From Glomus cerebriforme (lineage: Eukaryota > Glomeromycota > Glomeromycetes > Glomerales > Glomeraceae), in contig QKYT01000469.1 of NCBI GenBank assembly GCA_003550305.1, forward strand, positions 23,203 to 37,136: a stretch of 13,934 nucleotides of DNA. Reading direction: 5' to 3'. The translations under genes were made by a program, and so were the position numbers. The notes beneath the pieces were generated by a model, which had not been told where the DNA came from, searched no databases, and saw nothing but the letters and a program-made list of their open reading frames with translations. Of this stretch, positions 8,530-13,934 are shown piece after piece. How positions within the stretch are numbered: the first letter of the stretch is position 1; the number at the start of each line of letters is the position of its first letter.

Positions 8530-8603
8530 AATTCAGCTGAAATTTAAAACAAATCAGCCAAAATTTAGTTGAATCGTCACATGCCAAAATTTCTTATTTT
8601 GAT
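8530..8603 (-). repeat. Right terminal inverted repeat of the CACTA-like element
   Basis: Read on the minus strand from 8603 it opens ATCAAAATAAG, then ATTTTGGC, a 15-base insertion, TAAATTTTGGCTGATTT, a second insertion and GCTGAATT. It parallels 2508-2560 in the inverted sense. Confidence 0.65.
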
Positions 8604-8634
8604 TAATGATAAAAATAATAAAATAAATATAATA

Positions 8635-8663
8635 CAGTCGACTTCCTTTATAAGCATCTCTTG
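8635..8663 (+). repeat. Left TIR of the Tigger element (29 bp)
   Basis: It matches the right TIR with two substitutions (G/A and T/C near positions 6 and 9) plus a small 2-base indel before CATCTCTTG. Confidence 0.88.
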
Positions 8664-8940
8664 TATAAGCACTCCTTCTCTTAAAGCACAAATAATTTGA
8701 TCTGAACTTTTTTATATAGATAGAAAATGCTTCTTTTATAATTATTTTATTAATTAAAAATATAATTACACCAATCATCAGTCCCATATCATAGTAAATA
8801 TAAGAAAAATTTCCTATTTATAAGTACACTAATCATGTGATCTGATAATATAATTGATAAGGTATGCATTTTTACGCAGTTTGCACAACTTATTTACAAC
8901 TATGCTACTTATTTGGCAAACTCATACTGCTGTTAGTATT
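8664..8940. other. 5' non-coding part of the Tigger element
   Basis: This stretch lies between the left TIR and the first recognisable transposase codons. It holds subterminal TATAAGCAC and AAAGCACAAA motifs. No gene is seen. Confidence 0.6.
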
Positions 8941-9470
8941 AATATAAAGAAAGAAATCTGCTTCATTTTTTAATGAAAAATATCCTGGATCAGATATTCA
9001 AAAAATAACTATTAATAAAATATAGAAACATCAAAAAAATGGCTATCTATTCTTACTATATCATGTACTTCTCATACATTTTACCAACGTACTGTTCAGT
9101 TTCCAGAAGTTAATAAAGCTATGCAAATTTGGACATCACAAGCAATAGCTGCTGGACTTCCTTTAAGCGATATGATATTGCAACAAAAAGATTTAGAGTT
9201 TGCAAGAATGTTGAATATTAAAGATCAGCTAAAATGTGCTAATGGCTAGATGTATAAGTTTAAGTTACATAATGGTCTTCAAAAAATCAAATTGTCAGGT
9301 GAGGCCAACAGTACACCAATTGAAAGTCTTTCAGAGGAGCGTGTATACCTATATGCAATTTTAGCTAAATATGATAAAGAAGATATTTATAATGCAGATG
9401 AAACAGGTCTTTTTTTCAGATGAAACCAAATCAAACACTAGGCACTAATCCAACAGCAGGTCGTAAGATA

Positions 9471-9553
9471 GTAAAATTATTATTTTATAAAATAAAATTG
9501 TATTTTTTTATTTATAAATTTAATTAAAAAATATTAATTTTTTGTTTTTATAG
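9471..9553 (+). other. Intron 1 of the Tigger transposase (83 bp)
   Basis: The donor is ATA|GTAAAA and the acceptor is TTTTTATAG|GAT. It is a phase-0 junction joining TAGRKI to DKTQISILFCTN. A GTAAGA eight bases upstream is a competing donor but would break the frame. Confidence 0.7.
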
Positions 9554-10100
9554 GATAAAACTCAGATTTCTATTCTTTTTTGTACTAATGTTACAGGTTC
9601 TCATAAATTTTATCCTCTTGTAATTGAAAAATCACTTAATTCTCGATAATTTAAAAATTTTAACAAATCAGCTGTTCTTGTAATTTATCGTGTTAATTCA
9701 AAAGCATGGATGAGATCTGATATTTTTATTGAATGGTTAAGACATTTAGATAATTATTTTCATACATTAGATCAAAAGATTTTACTTCTTATTGATAATG
9801 CAGGCTTCCATTTTAATCTAAAGAAATTTGAAAAAGATGATGATATTAATAATGAAGAAATATCAAATGATGAATATAATAGTGAGCAAGAATCAGGTTA
9901 TAAAAAGCAAAAAAAAAGGTATAATAAAAAAAAGTAGAATCTAATCTTATGAATATTGAACTTGTTTACCTTCTACCAAATATAACTGCTCATTTTTAAC
10001 TTATGAATGCAGATATTATTCATAGTTTTAAAGCCAAATATAAGCAGGAGTTTTGTAAACATTTAATTAGTCAATTTGATTCTGGAATAAATTATGTAAA

Positions 10101-10171
10101 GTAAGTTATAAACTGAAAACTATTTTTTTTTTATAAATAAAATATTAACTAATATTAATTATTAAATTTAG
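10101..10171 (+). other. Intron 2 of the Tigger transposase (71 bp)
   Basis: The donor is GTAAGT and the acceptor is TAAATTTAG. Splicing builds a Lys codon from AA plus A and joins GINYVK to NKVNIKETIDYIAEG, matching the family layout. Confidence 0.8.
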
Positions 10172-10712
10172 AAACAAGGTAAATATTAAGGAAACAATTG
10201 ATTATATTGCTGAAGGGTGAAATAATATTACTCAAAAAACAATACAAAATTATTGGAATAAAACAGGTATACTTCCATCTTATGATGATGATGATGATGT
10301 AGATAAAGAAGAAGAAGAATTAAATGTAGATAATGATGAAATTGAAGATCTTCTTAATCATTTGCCAGAGTCTGATGATGTAATAGAATACTTTCAGATA
10401 TTTGATCATGAAGTTCCAACTGAAAAAAATCTTACAGAAGAAGAAATTATTAATTTAGTACAAGATGATAAAGAAAATCAAGAAGCAGAAGAAGAAGATG
10501 ATGATGATGAAATACCTGTAGTATCGGTAAAAAAAGCAGTTAGTAGGTTGGAAACTTTTATTAATTTCTTTGAACAATAAAGTGATATTAAATATAATAA
10601 TGAAGATTTATGTATTTTTAGAAAATATTTACAGGTAGTTAGAGAGAAAGAGTTTAATTCAAGAAAGCAAAACACACTTGATTTATTTCTTAATAATTGT
10701 GATATGGAATAA

Positions 10713-10961
10713 TAGTATGTTTTTTTATTTGTTTTAATATAATAGGGTAATATAAAATTATATTTTTACAGTAAAAAATAAAATTATAATAACTTAAAAA
10801 TAATAAAATTTTTAAAATTTTATGAATTTATTAATATTTTATTAATAAAAAAATTTTTTTGTATATAATCACATCAAAATGAAAATTATCTATATGTGTA
10901 ATTATATAAAAAAAACCTTACTATAAGCACACTTTTTTATAATCATAACATTTGCCAGTCC
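10713..10961. other. 3' non-coding part of the Tigger element
   Basis: AT-rich sequence between the transposase stop and the right TIR, with subterminal TATAAGCACAC at 10922-10932. No gene is seen. Confidence 0.6.
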
Positions 10962-10992
10962 CAAGAGATGTGATTATAAAGGAGGTTGACTG
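10962..10992 (-). repeat. Right TIR of the Tigger element (31 bp)
   Basis: It starts CAAGAGATG and ends GGAGGTTGACTG on the plus strand, followed by TA. It is the inverted partner of 8635-8663. Confidence 0.88.
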
Positions 10993-10999
10993 TAAACAT

Positions 11000-11100
11000 A
11001 ATAAATATAACAAATATAATAATTAATATAATTAATATAATTAATAAAATAAATTTAACTAATCTAATTAAACTAATCTAACTATTATAACTATTATAAT
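11000..11100. repeat. AT-rich simple repeat beside the Tigger element
   Basis: Repeating AATATAATTAAT, AACTAATCTAA and CTATTATAA units follow the right end of the element. This is low-complexity sequence only. Confidence 0.7.
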
Positions 11101-11121
11101 TTTTGTGATTAAACATATGAC

Positions 11122-11147
11122 ATCACATGATCTACAACTCATGTGAT
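11122..11147. repeat. Short perfect inverted repeat ATCACATGA / TCATGTGAT
   Basis: Nine-base arms at 11122-11130 and 11139-11147 surround the 8-base loop TCTACAAC. The same TCATGTGAT string occurs near 8834 in the Tigger 5' region, and a related CATGTGAT core in the arrays at 82-334. The meaning is unknown. Confidence 0.6.
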
Positions 11148-11159
11148 TTTCTAATAATG

Positions 11160-11900
11160 TCATAATATATATTATACTTAATTTATAAACACATAGCTAA
11201 ATATATTCAATTTTACAAATGCATCTCTTTTTTTATAAAATACCAACAGGTGGATTACTCAAAATAGGTTTAAAAGAAGTTAAACATGATCATAATAAGT
11301 ATTTATTGTTCTTCACTATATCAATACTAAATAATCTAATATATACTCACATGTTAAAATATTAGAAAAAATCTCATACTCAATAGGAGGATACAAATAA
11401 GTGGAATCATTATTTTTACAAAAATATACAAAATGTAATAAAGTATATATCACATAATACTTTTAAATGCTAATTTATGAGTTTTAATTCAGAAATTAAA
11501 ACCTGAGATAAGAGCAAGTAAGAAAGCATTAGCAATGAACTATATTTTAAAAGTCAGTATTTTTCATAAAATTAATATATATTATATTCTCTACTACTAG
11601 TATGAGAAGAAGAATTTTTAGTTTTATATATACCATGACATGTACATAGCATTGTGTGTTATGTTCTATACTACAAATGTTGGGGAAGAAGAACTGGTCT
11701 TTACATCACTGCAGCATGCACATTTTATTTTTTGTGAAAACTGTACGTTTATACTTTATGACTGCTAGTTGAGTTAAGGCCAATTTTTGGCTAAGATGGA
11801 AAGCAATTCACAGCTTAGCATATACTCACTGTAGTTTATACTGTTTCCTGGTAGCTTAGCTTATTGTTTACTAATATTTTTTGTTATTTATTAATATTAC
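11160..11900. other. Spacer, no gene recognised
   Basis: No convincing coding frame or RNA gene is seen. Near 11812 and 11851 an AGCTTAGC string occurs twice in similar surroundings. The stretch before 11902 looks like the end of an intron (TTAATATTACAG). Confidence 0.45.
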
Positions 11901-11902
11901 AG

Positions 11903-13179
11903 AAAAATAGAAATTTACTCTTAGAAAATCTACCTACTTACAATAATAATATTAAAGATAAGAAGGAATCTAACTTGCAAATACATTCAACTATTGAGAA
12001 ACTAACATTTGATCCACACATTACTGCATTACTACTACTATATAGAAGAATTATCAAAAAAATGCAAAATTATTATATGAAAGAAAAATTACAATAAGCC
12101 TGACATTTATCTTTTATGTTTAAATAGTTTGTTGTGAATTATTTTTTGTTTAAGAGATCCAAATTCTGTTCAAATTTATATAGACCAGCTGTTAACATGA
12201 TTTTATTGGAGTCCATTTTTATGGAAATCCAAAATAGACATCTTTACCATGCAGTTATGATTGTATATAATTTAATTGTGAAAGGGATTATAGATAATAT
12301 GAGCTCTAGCATACAACAATTGTTGGTAAGATTATTTAGAGTTTGTATGAAGGAATACTGCATTATTAATACACTAAATCATTGATATAATAATATTATT
12401 AATGGTAATCACTTCTGTTCTTTTCTATTCATTAACTTTTAGCTGAGGTTCAGGGAGTAAATCATCAAAAAATTATACCAAATCACAAATATAGGCAAAA
12501 ATATTTTTGGACATATTTTTTATTGATTCAGAAGAGATTGATATAAATTGGAAATATCATCACAAAATTTCAGATAATAATAGATATGGATTAACTAGAT
12601 CTGATTTTGCTGCTGATATCTTTAATAGTACTAATTAACAATTTTCATTTTTTTAACTAAATTTAAAAATAATGAGTTTATAGTACATAAGAATGCAGTA
12701 ACTATAATAGCAGAAATGGCTTTTGAATACAATTGAATGCTTGCAATTACATACTATCTATTAGAGGATAAGGTGAATACAATTCATTTATATACTAATT
12801 TTGTTAATGAAATAATAATCTGTTTAAGTTTAATGAAAGTAGTTTATAATGAAACAAAAAAAACTTTAATTTATACCTATAAGACTAATAATGTTACTTT
12901 TAAACTCTATACTGAAGAAGCTAATATTAAAAGTATTCTGAAATTAGTGACATATCTGAGAACAAATGTACTGTATATTAAAATAGTGTAACACTTAAAA
13001 TATTACTTAATAGGATAACAGATATACACAATAGAACATTATTAGCATTTTTGTCCTGTCTTTCTAGAAAAACTATTAAGTTACATTCATGTGAAATAGA
13101 ATTCACTCTTAAGGCAAAGAGGATTAGATATATTAATAATTGTTTAAATGGATTGAATACAGGAATACAGGATATTTAA
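11903..13179 (+). pseudogene. Relic of a multi-exon gene, family not recognised
   Basis: A succession of protein-like stretches on the same strand is broken by stops and frame changes. It begins after an acceptor-like TATTACAG: NRNLLLENLPTYNNN (11906 on), LRDPNSVQIYIDQLLT (12150), IVKGIIDNMSSSIQQLLVRL (around 12270), then after a TTTTAG acceptor at 12442 VQGVNHQKIIPNHKYRQKYF. Next come FIDSEEIDINWKYHHKISD and GLTRSDFAADIFN (12519-12623), IVHKNAVTIIAEMAFEYN, a TGA at 12734, LAITYYLLEDKVN (12740), and finally SCLSRKTIKLHSCEIEFTLK, ending at TAA 13177-13179. GTAAGA at 12326 and GTAATC at 12405 are candidate donors. I cannot name a domain, and some segments may be chance. It could be an older transposon or a host gene remnant. 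Confidence 0.4.
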
Positions 13180-13640
13180 AAATATTAGTAATTAAGTTTT
13201 GAATTTATGAAAAATAATTTTATATTATATATATATTTTTAAAAATCTTTGGGTATGTATACTATTTATATAATTTATGAATTAGTATAAATAATATGAT
13301 TATGCTTATGTACAGTATACTATAATAAAATATTATACTAACAGTTAAATGGTAAAAGTGATTAGTGTTACAATTTATAACATGTATAGGTAAAGAAAAA
13401 TAGCATGGATTAGATTTATCCCTCATAATATATTTTAAATCTAATTATAGATAAAACTAATTATGTAATTGCTAAAATTTTAACACAAAAAGTTTGATAA
13501 GCCCAAACAAGCTTGTCCAGTCTTAGCTATTATTTTTAAAAAAATATGGTAACTTTTTTTTTGAAATCTTTGATTAAAATATTTTAATAAAGTTTATTTA
13601 CAATTCAGACTTATATTTTGCAAAGTACTGTGCCATAAAT
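13180..13640. other. AT-rich spacer, no feature seen
   Basis: AT-rich sequence with repeated TATAAT and GTATAC strings. Nothing on either strand could be supported as a gene. Confidence 0.5.
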
Positions 13641-13671
13641 AAAGTTGCTTGCCGAAATTATACAAGCAAAT

Positions 13672-13869
13672 GGCGAAATGTCGAAATAAAAACCTGTCGA
13701 AATGCCGAAATGCNGAAATATTTNGACATGTCGGAATTGTCGAAATGCCGAAACTAGTTTCGACATGTCNAAATTGCCNAAACTGTANGAAATTGCCNGA
13801 ATAATTTNGACGTGTCGAAATTGTCAGAATTGCCGAAATAGTTTCGACATGTCGAAACTGCTGAAATTA
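13672..13869. repeat. CpG-rich tandem repeat with palindrome TTTCGACATGTCGAAA
   Basis: The core TTTCGACATGTC (or a version with N, or CGTGTC) recurs at 13721, 13758, 13805 and 13842, giving spacings of 37, 47 and 37 bp. It is separated by GAAATTGTCGAAATGCCGAAA-like linkers that are themselves about 10-bp subrepeats. The last copy (13842-13857) is a perfect 16-bp palindrome. CpG is abundant here, unlike the rest of the window, and most of the N bases near the window end lie in this array. The apparent Cys/Arg/Asn-rich reading frame across it is an artefact of the repeat. Confidence 0.85.
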
Positions 13870-13934
13870 CATATGAAAATTATTTGTTAATCGTTATTTT
13901 ATATGGGACGTTACAAATTACAATCAAATCTATC

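Larger units (their letters stand above)
2508..8603. mobile_element. Candidate CACTA-like (Tnp2) DNA transposon carrying two divergent genes
   Basis: The proposed ends are inverted relatives. Starting inward from 2508 and from the complement of 8603, the blocks TCAAAATA, ATTTTGGC, TAAATTTTGGCT, GATTT and GCTGAATT occur in the same order, with small insertions on the right side. Both ends are flanked by TA (2506-2507 and 8604-8605), and TSDs of 2-4 bp are known in this superfamily. Inside lie a subterminal 91-bp tandem repeat, a minus-strand coiled-coil pseudogene (4884-3019) and a plus-strand Tnp2 transposase pseudogene (5262-8324). The ends do not begin with a clear CACTA pentamer, so the exact boundaries are uncertain by a few bases. 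The element is decayed and cannot encode intact products. Confidence 0.68.
8941..10712 (+). pseudogene. Tigger/jerky-like DDE transposase, decayed
   Basis: This is a pogo/Tigger-type DDE transposase with CENP-B-like DNA-binding domains. The N-terminal helix-turn-helix is truncated: KKEIC runs almost directly into FNEKYPGSDIQKITINKI. The second HTH region is clear (VQFPEVNKAMQIWTSQAIAA, then LEFARMLNI, then GLQKIKLSGEANS). Catalytic Asp 1 is in NADETGLFF (9397) and Asp 2 in LLIDNAGFH (9794). An acidic and lysine-rich insert follows. Asp 3 should lie in the family QPMDxG motif but reads stop-LMNAD (9997-10014), so it is Asn. After FKAKYKQEFCKHL, the tail has WNKTGILPSY, a run of Asp/Glu and ends at TAA 10710-10712. 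Introns are at 9471-9553 and 10101-10171. Damage: TAG 9023 and 9247, TAA 9647, TAG 9935, TAA 9997, TGA in EG-stop-NNIT, TAA 10578, and frameshifts near 9035, 9420 and 9937. No start codon was found. Confidence 0.9.
8635..10992 (+). mobile_element. Tigger/pogo-type DNA transposon with TIRs and TA target duplication
   Basis: The left end (8635) begins CAGTCGACTTCCTTTATAA. The reverse complement of the right end (10992) begins CAGTCAACCTCCTTTATAA, and both continue into CATCTCTTG. Both ends are flanked by TA (8633-8634, 10993-10994), the target duplication of Tc1/mariner/pogo elements. The element is 2358 bp and contains a single decayed DDE transposase gene in the plus orientation. Subterminal TATAAGCA(C) motifs recur at both sides (8649-8672, 10922-10931). 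It lies 31 bp from the right end of the CACTA-like element. Confidence 0.88.

Noticed and set aside
8554..8787. Minus-strand open frame of 77 codons
   Set aside because: It spans the boundary between two transposons and both of their terminal repeats, so it cannot be a conserved gene.
9836..9937. A separate small acidic/lysine-rich gene
   Set aside because: It lies between the second Asp and the LPPNTTAH-like segment of the Tigger transposase and is the variable insert of that protein.
10478..10675. Minus-strand open frame with a poly-Ser tail
   Set aside because: The Ser run is the complement of the Asp/Glu tract of the Tigger transposase tail.
11690..11860. tRNA-like folding in the less AT-rich patch
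   Set aside because: I could not build a cloverleaf with proper D, anticodon and T arms, and no GGTTCRANYCC-type box B is present.
13702..13890. Cys/Arg/Asn-rich open frame with repeated CRN motifs
   Set aside because: It is a translation of the CpG-rich tandem repeat and contains many N bases. The periodicity is nucleotide, not protein.

Overview
The window looks like an AT-rich fungal genome segment built almost entirely from decayed transposable elements. Short GT-AG introns of about 50-83 bp, the long AT-rich spacers, and the particular CACTA (Tnp2) and Tigger/jerky transposase variants suggest an arbuscular mycorrhizal fungus (Glomeromycotina, Rhizophagus-like). That assignment is an inference from family resemblance recalled from memory, not a search. 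I see no intact host gene, tRNA, rRNA, CRISPR array or bacterial-type operon. Scattered N bases mark uncertain assembly.

Layout. 1-2500: non-coding, with an 18-bp tandem repeat (82-270) running into a near-perfect hairpin (286-334), a MITE-like element with 20-bp inverted ends (513-879), a pair of small hairpins (1355-1428) and a lysine-rich gene relic (1577-2006). 2508-8603: the main object, a candidate 6.1-kb CACTA-like element. It has related inverted ends (2508-2560 and 8530-8603), a 91-bp subterminal tandem repeat (2589-2850), and two divergently transcribed broken genes. The minus-strand gene (4884 to 3019) encodes an unrecognised coiled-coil protein whose five exons can be rejoined across four introns. 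The plus-strand gene (5262-8324) is a Tnp2-type transposase with one 50-bp intron. 8635-10992: a Tigger/pogo element with TIRs, TA target duplication and a broken DDE transposase carrying two introns. 11000-13640: AT-rich spacer and a frameshifted multi-exon relic of unknown family (11903-13179). 13672-13869: a CpG-rich tandem repeat built on the palindrome TTTCGACATGTCGAAA.

How it fits together. The coiled-coil gene and the Tnp2 gene face away from each other across a 377-bp gap and lie between the same pair of inverted ends, so they are best read as two genes of one element. By analogy with two-gene CACTA elements, the second gene could be an accessory protein, possibly one acting on the subterminal repeats; this is a hypothesis. 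All three large relics carry all three stop codons at sites explicable by C-to-T (or G-to-A) change. In two places an internal duplication preserves the unmutated codon (CAG beside TAG, CAA beside TAA). This points to decay by cytosine deamination or a RIP-like process.
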